This document shows, in pieces, positions 1 to 5,086 of a stretch of 8,953 nucleotides of DNA. Each line of letters starts with the position of its first letter. The stretch's first letter is position 1. The DNA comes from CANHCC01 sp040381555 (GTDB lineage: Bacteria; Bacteroidota; Bacteroidia; J057; RFSG01): the NCBI GenBank assembly GCA_040381555.1, contig JBEIHC010000112.1:1-8953 (forward strand), in the 5' to 3' direction. The notes beneath the pieces are model-generated. The model was not told where the DNA came from. It saw only the letters and a program-made list of their open reading frames with translations, and made no database searches. A program made the translations under genes and the position numbers.

Positions 1-1
1 T

Positions 2-34
2 AAAGATGCTTTGAAGGAATTATCTGAGTGGTGA
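2..34 (+). CDS. Possible C-terminal tail of a gene entering from the left
   Basis: The second reading frame is open from the window edge and reads KDALKELSEW before a TGA stop at 32-34. Its composition (charged, helical) is plausible for a protein tail. Ten codons are too few to identify a family, and an open stretch this short is expected by chance. It is listed only as a possible partial gene. Confidence 0.22.
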   Translation, partial: KDALKELSEW

Positions 35-53
35 GAAAATCGCTCCCATTCAG

Positions 54-163
54 GTAGCCCCCCTGCCCTGAAAGGGCATTTTAATTTGTCCGGCACTTTA
101 GTGCCGGAATGGCATCTTCCTTTATCCGGCACTTCACTGCCGGAATGGCATTTTAGTTTGTCC
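54..163. repeat. Tandem array of 36-bp units carrying REP-like palindromes
   Basis: Three units repeat at an exact 36-bp step. Each is an 18-nt half containing a palindrome plus an 18-nt half close to AATGGCATYTTNNTTTRT, the latter at 72-89, 108-125 and 144-161. The palindromes are CCGGCAC-TTTA-GTGCCGG (90-107, 7-bp stem) and CCGGCA-CTTCAC-TGCCGG (126-143, 6-bp stem). The first unit is degenerate but still forms GCCCT-GAA-AGGGC (65-77). Units abut with no unique spacers, so this is not CRISPR. The array stops at 163, about 30 bp before the promoter of the next gene. Palindromic units of this size resemble REP elements moved by RAYT (IS200-like) transposases, but no such transposase is in the window, so that link is inference. 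The hairpins could also act on transcription. Confidence 0.8.
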
Positions 164-192
164 ATAATAAAATACTAAAAGCCAAAAAATCG

Positions 193-200
193 TATCTTTG
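193..200 (+). promoter_or_regulatory. Bacteroidota -7 promoter element TATCTTTG
   Basis: TATCTTTG matches the Bacteroidota -7 consensus TAnnTTTG exactly and lies only 4 nt before the ATG at 205. A transcript from it would begin at or next to the start codon, so the mRNA would be leaderless or nearly so. No TTTG -33 element sits at the usual 17-23 bp; the nearest TTTG (157-160) is 32 bp away, inside the last 36-bp repeat. Confidence 0.55.
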
Positions 201-204
201 AATA

Positions 205-729
205 ATGAAGAAATCTCCGAAATTGGAACTCGATGTTGTTATTGACAAGCTCACCAATAGCATTGAGAATATAATTACCGGAGAGTTATTTGATACGGAG
301 GTCGTGCAATTAAGTCCTAAGGATATCAAGTATATACAAAAAGAGGAATGGCAGTTTGATTGGGTAAATGAAATTCGGGCAAAAGGCAAAGAGGTATTCA
401 AACTCACCACGGTTAATAATCCGACTATTATTCAAGGTCTTTTGAGTATTGAAGATAAGCAGGATCATATATTTATGCATCTTATTGAAAGTGCGCATTT
501 CAATAAGCGAAAAAATAAAGTCTATGTAGGGGTTCCGGGGAATTTGGTTGCATTTGCCTGCAAGGTTTCGGTGGATAAAGGATATGAAGGTTTTCTGGCT
601 TTTGATGCAAAAACCAGCTTAATCAAGCATTATCAGGAAACATTGTTTGCCACTCATTTTCGTGGGCGGAGAATGTTTATAGAGACAAGTGCCGCCCTTC
701 GTCTCATTTCACATTATTTTAAATCTTAA
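205..729 (+). CDS. GNAT-fold-like protein, first gene of a two-gene cassette
   Basis: This 174-residue cytoplasmic protein has no signal peptide or membrane segment. The N-terminal ~85 residues are mixed alpha/beta. The C-terminal half resembles a GNAT acetyltransferase core: a strand ending HLIESAHFN (92-100), then VYVGVPGNLVAFAC (106-119) where GNATs place the acetyl-CoA loop and following helix, a strand GYEGFLAFDAK (126-136), a helix LIKHYQETLF (139-148) and a last strand RMFIET (156-161). I recall similar proteins as common, uncharacterised Bacteroidota proteins, often beside a small partner gene, as here (stop-to-start gap 4 nt). The usual R/Q-x-x-G-x-G/A motif is only approximate (GVPG), so acetyl-CoA binding is unproven. 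Substrate is unknown. A role as a toxin of the TacT/AtaT type is possible but is inference. The ATG is chosen because it follows the -7 element directly. Confidence 0.85.
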   Translation: MKKSPKLELDVVIDKLTNSIENIITGELFDTEVVQLSPKDIKYIQKEEWQFDWVNEIRAKGKEVFKLTTVNNPTIIQGLLSIEDKQDHIFMHLIESAHFNKRKNKVYVGVPGNLVAFACKVSVDKGYEGFLAFDAKTSLIKHYQETLFATHFRGRRMFIETSAALRLISHYFKS

Positions 730-733
730 AAAC

Positions 734-904
734 ATGGGAATAATTAAAGAGCCTAAAGATGTTGATTTTTCTGTAGAATCCACCCCTTGGTCAGAGGAGG
801 AACTTCGGGATTTTCGAAGACTGATGGAAGAGATTAAAACGAAAAATAAAAAACGGAAGCAAGTCAAACAATCAGGAAAAAAGCTCAAGCAAGGTGCAGT
901 ATAA
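734..904 (+). CDS. Small basic helical protein, partner of the GNAT-like gene
   Basis: This 56-residue protein starts MGIIKEPKDVDFSVESTPWS. The N-terminal part is acidic/neutral, followed by a predicted helix WSEEELRDFRRLMEEI (19-34) and a strongly basic Lys/Arg-rich tail (36-53). The ATG at 734 is preferred over an upstream in-frame ATG at 689, because the latter would run through 41 bases of the preceding gene, while 734 begins 4 nt after its stop. The tight spacing implies one transcript with the GNAT-like gene. The charge pattern (a helix plus a basic tail) fits a nucleic-acid-binding or partner-binding accessory protein, and an antitoxin-like role is conceivable but unproven. I do not recognise a named domain. 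Relative to classical GNAT toxin systems the order is reversed, since there the ribbon-helix-helix antitoxin comes first. Confidence 0.75.
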   Translation: MGIIKEPKDVDFSVESTPWSEEELRDFRRLMEEIKTKNKKRKQVKQSGKKLKQGAV

Positions 905-940
905 TGTCACATCTATGGGCTTTTCACCAGACATTAGTCC

Positions 941-1033
941 TCACGAATCGATGAAGAACATCGATTGATTTATAAATTCCACGAAGGTGAAATCTGGATT
1001 GCAAAATGTAGGTTTCATTACGATTCGGAATAG
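941..1033 (+). pseudogene. C-terminal relic of a YoeB/Txe-type mRNA-interferase toxin
   Basis: The frame reads SRIDEEHRLIYKF, then HEGEIWIAKCRFHY and DSE before a TAG at 1031-1033. This aligns with the C-terminal third of YoeB (E. coli SRRITEEHRLVY ... CRYHY). It keeps the Arg equivalent to R65 (R8 of the fragment) and the terminal His-Tyr pair equivalent to H83-Y84 (H26, Y27), with three extra residues after the Tyr. The N-terminal ~55 residues, including the general-base Glu46, are absent: a TAG stop lies in frame at 935-937, and no partner YefM-type antitoxin is seen. An adjacent frame reads MGFS at 915-926, perhaps a trace of the expected GFWS. The gene is therefore a truncated, non-functional toxin remnant. 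The family match is strong and the pseudogene status is clear. With the 17-bp repeats it accounts for most of the 905-1218 gap. Confidence 0.82.
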
Positions 1034-1068
1034 AGATTCGCAGCATACTCATTTGGTGTAAGCCGCTT

Positions 1069-1135
1069 GCTTAGGGTAAGTAAACGCTTAGGGTAAGTAA
1101 ACGCTTAGGGTAAGCAAACGCTTAGGGTAAGCAAA
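1069..1135. repeat. Four-copy 17-bp direct repeat, each with a short dyad
   Basis: The core GCTTAGGGTAAG occurs at 1069, 1086, 1103 and 1120, always 17 bp apart, in units close to GCTTAGGGTAAGYAAAC. Each core is a dyad CTTA-GGG-TAAG, and in the last two copies it extends to GCTTA-GGG-TAAGC. The first two complete units carry T and the last two C at the Y position. The period is not a multiple of three and no ORF uses it. The array lies 83 bp before the ABC ATPase start. A perfect palindrome TTTCCGGAAA (1147-1156) follows it. Possible roles are clustered protein-binding sites (operator or iteron-like) or simple tandem-duplication sequence. Nothing here decides between them. Confidence 0.85.
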
Positions 1136-1202
1136 TACCTCCCCATTTTCCGGAAATTGTAGAAGATTCCGCATTTTTCCATTTTTCCTGAGGGGAACTG
1201 TG

Positions 1203-1210
1203 TTATTTTG
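1203..1210 (+). promoter_or_regulatory. Weak -7-like element before the ABC ATPase gene
   Basis: TTATTTTG differs from TAnnTTTG at one position and ends 8 nt before the ATG at 1219. No TTTG -33 element lies at the correct distance, so this is a tentative call. It is the best promoter candidate for the ATPase-helicase pair. Confidence 0.3.
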
Positions 1211-1218
1211 CAATTCAA

Positions 1219-1896
1219 ATGTTACAAGCCAAAAATTTACATAAATCTTACGGACAGGTTAAAGTGCTGAAAGGGATTGACTTATCCGTTGCTTCGGGTG
1301 AAATCGTTGCCCTCCTAGGTTCTTCTGGTGCAGGAAAAAGTACCTTATTGCAGTTGCTGGGTACCCTAGATGCTCCCGATCAGGGTTCCGTTTGGTTCGA
1401 AGAGCAAGAAATTTCCCGATTAAAAGAAACTGCTCAGGCAAAATTCAGAAATGAAAAATTGGGTTTCGTTTTTCAGTTTCACTATTTATTACCAGAGTTT
1501 TCTGCCTTCGAAAATGTATGTATGCCTGCTTGGATTGGGGGTAAAAGCGGGAAAGATGTTCAGCGCAAAGCAGAAGAATTATTGGAATTGCTCAATCTCA
1601 CCCATAGAATCAAACATTTGCCTTCTCAGCTATCAGGTGGGGAGCAACAAAGGGTAGCCATTGCCAGAGCTTTGATTAATGCTCCTGCCTTGATCTTAGC
1701 CGATGAACCAACCGGAAATCTCGACTCTGAAAATGCCGAAGATGTCATGAGTCAGGTTATTACGCTTTCCCGATCTTTAGGGGTTACTTTTATCATTGCC
1801 ACGCATCAAGAACAAATTGCCACTTCCTCCGACCGGTGCATTCGAATGAAGGACGGACATTTACTGGAAGTGTCGGAAACTCTTCCTCAACCATAA
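1219..1896 (+). CDS. lolD: LolD-like ABC transporter ATP-binding protein
   Basis: This 225-residue ATPase powers a membrane permease, and in the LolD/MacB family the job is lipoprotein release from the inner membrane or related envelope export. All nucleotide-binding elements are present: Walker A GSSGAGKST (34-42), Q-loop Gln86, signature LSGGEQQR (138-145), Walker B and catalytic Glu in ILADEPTGNLD (159-169) and H-loop His196. Length and the EPTGNLD motif are typical of LolD/MacB/FtsE-type ATPases. No permease gene is adjacent, so the partner must be encoded elsewhere, as is common for this protein in Bacteroidota. The specific lolD name therefore rests on family resemblance. The stop is 8 nt before the recQ start, suggesting co-transcription. 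There is no Shine-Dalgarno sequence. Confidence 0.9.
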   Translation: MLQAKNLHKSYGQVKVLKGIDLSVASGEIVALLGSSGAGKSTLLQLLGTLDAPDQGSVWFEEQEISRLKETAQAKFRNEKLGFVFQFHYLLPEFSAFENVCMPAWIGGKSGKDVQRKAEELLELLNLTHRIKHLPSQLSGGEQQRVAIARALINAPALILADEPTGNLDSENAEDVMSQVITLSRSLGVTFIIATHQEQIATSSDRCIRMKDGHLLEVSETLPQP

Positions 1897-1904
1897 TCAT
1901 TCTA

Positions 1905-3794
1905 ATGGAACCCTTGCAGGTATTAAAGCAGTACTGGGGCCATGATGTGTTTAGGCCACTGCAGGCGGAAATTATACAGTCTGTAATTCAGGGAAAAGAT
2001 ACCCTGGCTTTACTTCCAACGGGCGGGGGGAAATCTATTTGCTTTCAGATTCCGGGTCTGGTGTTAGGGGGCATTACCCTAGTGATATCTCCCCTTATTG
2101 CTTTGATGAAGGATCAGGTAGAAAATCTGAATCGCAAGGGAATACCCGCTGCTATGATTAGCAGCGTACAATCGGCACAAGACCAGCAAACCATTTTACA
2201 GGCCTGTGTTTCGGGGCGTGTTCGATTTTTATACTGCTCGCCTGAACGGCTCAAATCCGAGGCTTTTTATACCTGGCTCCGGAAAATGAAAGTCGGCTTA
2301 CTCGCATTAGATGAAGCCCATTGTATCAGCCAATGGGGCTATGATTTTCGTCCAGCTTACTTAGAAATCGCCGCCATTCGGGAAATGCTCCCCGGCGTGC
2401 CTTGTATTGCTCTTACAGCCTCAGCAACACCTGAGGTGGTAGAAGACATCGCCTTGAGAGCCAGACTGAAAAGCGCTGCAATATTCAAGGGAAGCTTTCA
2501 TCGGAAGAACCTACGCTATTTTGTGCTGCAGGATACTGCCCGGGAAGAAAAGATGCTGGAGATTATCCAAAAGCTCGGGGGGAGTGGCATCGTGTACGCC
2601 CGTTCCCGAAAAGGCACTGTAAGCCTGGCTGAATACCTCAATCAGGCAGGAATACAATCAGAGGCTTATCATGCCGGACTCAGCCCACAACTGCGCAATC
2701 AGATTCAGCAGGATTGGATAGATAATCGAATCCAAGCCATTGCTGCCACCAATGCATTTGGAATGGGGATTGATAAACCAGATGTTCGGTGGGTGATTCA
2801 TCTGAGTCCCCCTCCCGACATGGAAAGTTATTATCAGGAAGCGGGTCGGGCAGGTCGGGATGGAAATTTAGCCTTCGCTGTTTTGATTACCAATCCGGGA
2901 ATTCATCAGAAATTAGTGAAGCAGTCATTCAATGGCTTTCCCAGCTGGGAGCAGGTGCATATTATATCTTCCCATATTTGGGGTCAATCTTTGGCAGCGG
3001 GAACCCGAGTACTTCAATTTGATGCCCAAGCAGTATCCTCCGTTTCAAAAGTGCCTGTTCCGCTTATTCAAAAAGTGCTGGGTATTTTGGAAAGGGAAGA
3101 TTTTATTAAAGTTCAGGAGCCGGATCCGGAAAACGGACAAATTCGATTTAGAGTTTCTCCGGAAGAATTTCGCAATGCCATGGATCAAAGGCCTGATGGG
3201 GATTTATTTGAATTAATGCTTCGGGAATTAGGGGGAGCTGCCTTTCGGGAATTTATGGATGTGGACCTCCGGAAATGGGCGCATAAACGAAAGTTAAAAA
3301 TCGAACAATTGATTGAGGGCTTGAAAGTGTTAAACAAAGTAGGGTATATAGACTTTACCTGGTCTGGTGAATTGCCTATTTTATACATGCAAACCGATAC
3401 CCCCCCTCAGTCACCCGATATGATTCATTGGAAGGCGCATTTGAATTTACAGGCTAAATCGGTGGAGCGGCTCAATTTTATGGTGGAGTATGCTGAGTCA
3501 ACGCGCGATTGCCGTCCTGTAATGATTTGTGGGTATTTCGGAGAAATGGGCCTAAAACCCTGTGGCATTTGCGATGTCTGCACTGGCAGGCATAGTCAGG
3601 AAGTGAAAACGGAAGTATTGACCAAGTTATCTAAAGAGTTAAAATTGTTGGTGAAGGAGGAGGGTATGGAAATAGCAAAGCTTACCCATGAAATTCGCTC
3701 CATTCACCCAGGCATTCGAATAAAGGCATTGAGAATGCTGGCAGAGTTTGGAAAGATCAAAATTCAGGGAGATCGGGTTTTCTTAGTGGGCTAA
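1905..3794 (+). CDS. recQ: RecQ-family ATP-dependent DNA helicase
   Basis: This 629-residue 3'-5' DNA helicase acts in recombinational repair and fork restart. The superfamily 2 motifs are complete: motif 0 FRPLQ (16-20), motif I TGGGKS (39-44), motif II DEAH (136-139), the RecQ aromatic-rich loop SQWGYDFRPAY (142-152), motif III TASAT (171-175) and motif VI QEAGRAGRDG (311-320). Four cysteines (536, 553, 556, 559) match the 17-3-3 spacing of the RecQ zinc cluster. Unlike E. coli RecQ, roughly 150 residues separate motif VI from this cluster beyond the usual distance. They include a winged-helix-like stretch. The C-terminus (~560-629) is helical and winged-helix-like, with no obvious HRDC domain. 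I chose the ATG at 1905; an in-frame ATG at 1836 would overlap the ATPase gene by 61 bases and adds an unrelated sequence before the conserved start. Confidence 0.95.
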   Translation: MEPLQVLKQYWGHDVFRPLQAEIIQSVIQGKDTLALLPTGGGKSICFQIPGLVLGGITLVISPLIALMKDQVENLNRKGIPAAMISSVQSAQDQQTILQACVSGRVRFLYCSPERLKSEAFYTWLRKMKVGLLALDEAHCISQWGYDFRPAYLEIAAIREMLPGVPCIALTASATPEVVEDIALRARLKSAAIFKGSFHRKNLRYFVLQDTAREEKMLEIIQKLGGSGIVYARSRKGTVSLAEYLNQAGIQSEAYHAGLSPQLRNQIQQDWIDNRIQAIAATNAFGMGIDKPDVRWVIHLSPPPDMESYYQEAGRAGRDGNLAFAVLITNPGIHQKLVKQSFNGFPSWEQVHIISSHIWGQSLAAGTRVLQFDAQAVSSVSKVPVPLIQKVLGILEREDFIKVQEPDPENGQIRFRVSPEEFRNAMDQRPDGDLFELMLRELGGAAFREFMDVDLRKWAHKRKLKIEQLIEGLKVLNKVGYIDFTWSGELPILYMQTDTPPQSPDMIHWKAHLNLQAKSVERLNFMVEYAESTRDCRPVMICGYFGEMGLKPCGICDVCTGRHSQEVKTEVLTKLSKELKLLVKEEGMEIAKLTHEIRSIHPGIRIKALRMLAEFGKIKIQGDRVFLVG

Positions 3795-3809
3795 GCTCTG
3801 CTTGGGTCT

Positions 3810-3840
3810 TTTGCAAAAAATAGGATATATTTTATCTTTG
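3810..3840 (+). promoter_or_regulatory. Strong Bacteroidota promoter TTTG-N19-TATCTTTG
   Basis: A -33 TTTG at 3810-3813 and a -7 TATCTTTG at 3833-3840 are separated by 19 bp, the classic Bacteroidota sigma-ABfr architecture. The start codon follows 32 nt downstream, leaving an A-rich leader of roughly 25 nt with no Shine-Dalgarno sequence, as expected for highly expressed genes of this phylum. It drives the secreted barrel-like gene at 3873. Confidence 0.85.
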
Positions 3841-3872
3841 TACCAAGAACTGACATAAACATAAACAAAATC

Positions 3873-4970
3873 ATGAAATTAAAACTCAATACTATCACAT
3901 GGGGTGTGCTCTTACTCTTAACTGCCACTACTGTGAATGCCCAGAAATTCGCAGCTGATTATTTACGCGGGGGAATACAGGATGGCAATTTATTGTTAGG
4001 TAAATATCTGACGCCTTTTGGGAATTCGTTTGGCGCGGGAATGAACAATGGCTGGTACAATACTGCCGAAACGCATAAGAAATTTGGATTCAGCATCATG
4101 CTTAATACCAATCTTACTTTTGTTCCCACAGAAGATCAGTCTTTTGATTTATCCAAGCTTAATCTTCAACGGTTGACTTTGCAAGATCCTACAAATGTGA
4201 TGGCTCCTTCTGTTTTTGGGGACGATAAAGACGGACCAGGCTTGCAGGTATTAGTGGATGATCCATCTACAGCAGGTCCAGATCGGGATATTGTATTAAC
4301 TCGTTTTAATGCCCCCAAAGGAGTCGGGTTTGCTATGATGCCTACCTTTATGATTCAAGGGGCTGTGGGTTTACCTAAAAATACCGAAGTGATGGTACGC
4401 TATTTACCTACAATATCTTTGCCTGGGGTAAATGGTCAAATGGGTTTGTATGGCTTAGGAGTTAAGCATGATCTCAAGCAGTGGATTCCTTTTATGAGTG
4501 CCATGCCATTTGACTTATCTGTTATGGGAGGATATACCCGCATCAATACAGGAGTTGACTTAGATTTACAGGCAGATGCCGGGGGAATAGGAGCAACAGG
4601 TACTTTCTCCAATCAGGAAATGGTATTTAATGTCAATGCCCTGACAGGAAATCTGATTTTCTCCAAGAAAATTGCCTTCTTTACTCCTCATATCAGCGTA
4701 GGATACAATAACAGTCGCTCCCGTTTGAGGGTGAATGGAAATTACCCCATTGCAGTAGGAGTAGTGACGGATTCTAATAGTCCGAATTATACTAAAAAAA
4801 TATATGAAAATGTAGAGGACCCCATTGATGTGAAGTTTGAGAATGTAGGAGATTTCCGGATTAATGCCGGCTTCCGATTGAAAATGGCGGGTGTAATTTG
4901 TTTGGCTATGGATTATACCCTGGCAAAATATTCCACCTTTACCTTTGGGTTTGGGGTAGCAGTTCGGTAA
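3873..4970 (+). CDS. Secreted outer-membrane beta-barrel-like protein (probably DUF6588)
   Basis: This 365-residue protein has a clear Sec signal peptide: Lys-rich start, hydrophobic core WGVLLLLTATTV and cleavage after VNAQ near residue 24. The mature part opens with YLRGGIQDGNLLLGKYLTPF and GAGMNNGWYNTAETHKKFG, a pattern I associate with the DUF6588 family of Bacteroidota. It then alternates short Gly- and aromatic-rich beta strands (FGFSIMLNTNLTF, FPFMSAMPFDLSVMGGY-like segments, ITPHISVGYNNSRSRLRV-like segments), and the last strand ends in FGFGVAVR. This suggests an outer-membrane barrel. Function and substrate are unknown. There is no type IX sorting domain, so it probably stays in the outer membrane. 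It is monocistronic, bounded by its own promoter and a strong terminator. The family name is from memory; the secreted, barrel-like nature is visible. Confidence 0.8.
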   Translation: MKLKLNTITWGVLLLLTATTVNAQKFAADYLRGGIQDGNLLLGKYLTPFGNSFGAGMNNGWYNTAETHKKFGFSIMLNTNLTFVPTEDQSFDLSKLNLQRLTLQDPTNVMAPSVFGDDKDGPGLQVLVDDPSTAGPDRDIVLTRFNAPKGVGFAMMPTFMIQGAVGLPKNTEVMVRYLPTISLPGVNGQMGLYGLGVKHDLKQWIPFMSAMPFDLSVMGGYTRINTGVDLDLQADAGGIGATGTFSNQEMVFNVNALTGNLIFSKKIAFFTPHISVGYNNSRSRLRVNGNYPIAVGVVTDSNSPNYTKKIYENVEDPIDVKFENVGDFRINAGFRLKMAGVICLAMDYTLAKYSTFTFGFGVAVR

Positions 4971-4983
4971 GAGGGGGACGATA

Positions 4984-5019
4984 AAAAAGAGCCAGATTGA
5001 CCTCAATCTGGCTTTTTTT
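4984..5019. terminator. Bidirectional Rho-independent terminator
   Basis: AGCCAGATTGA (4990-5000) pairs perfectly with TCAATCTGGCT (5003-5013). A run of A precedes the stem and a run of seven T (5013-5019) follows it, so both strands read stem plus U-tract. It ends the plus-strand barrel gene 13 nt after its stop and can also stop the convergent minus-strand operon, whose last gene ends at 5087. Confidence 0.92.
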
Positions 5020-5086
5020 ATGCTGTATAGTTGAAGATAGAATTATAGTTTGCTCAACCACAGGATTGATGATTATTCCTTTATTC

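Noticed and set aside
54..163. 36-bp periodic repeats as a CRISPR array
   Set aside because: The units are directly adjacent with no unique spacers, and no cas genes are present.
689..733. Upstream ATG giving a 71-residue version of the small partner protein
   Set aside because: The extra residues are read out of frame within the end of the GNAT-like gene, and the ATG at 734 sits at normal operon spacing.
946..966. Perfect 8-bp hairpin AATCGATG-AAGAA-CATCGATT
   Set aside because: It falls within the conserved RIDEEHRL codons of the YoeB relic, so the dyad is most simply a by-product of coding sequence.
1069..1135. TTAGGG motifs as telomere-like sequence
   Set aside because: The TTAGGG word is part of a 17-bp unit and not tandem hexamers, and a bacterial chromosome is otherwise indicated.
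1836..1904. Upstream ATG extending RecQ by 23 residues
   Set aside because: It overlaps the ATPase gene by 61 bases and the added residues do not resemble a RecQ N-terminus, whereas MEPLQVLKQYWGHDVFRPLQ does.
4566..5006. 146-residue minus-strand open frame
   Set aside because: It is antisense to the signal-peptide-bearing barrel gene, runs through the terminator and has low-complexity content without any family signal.
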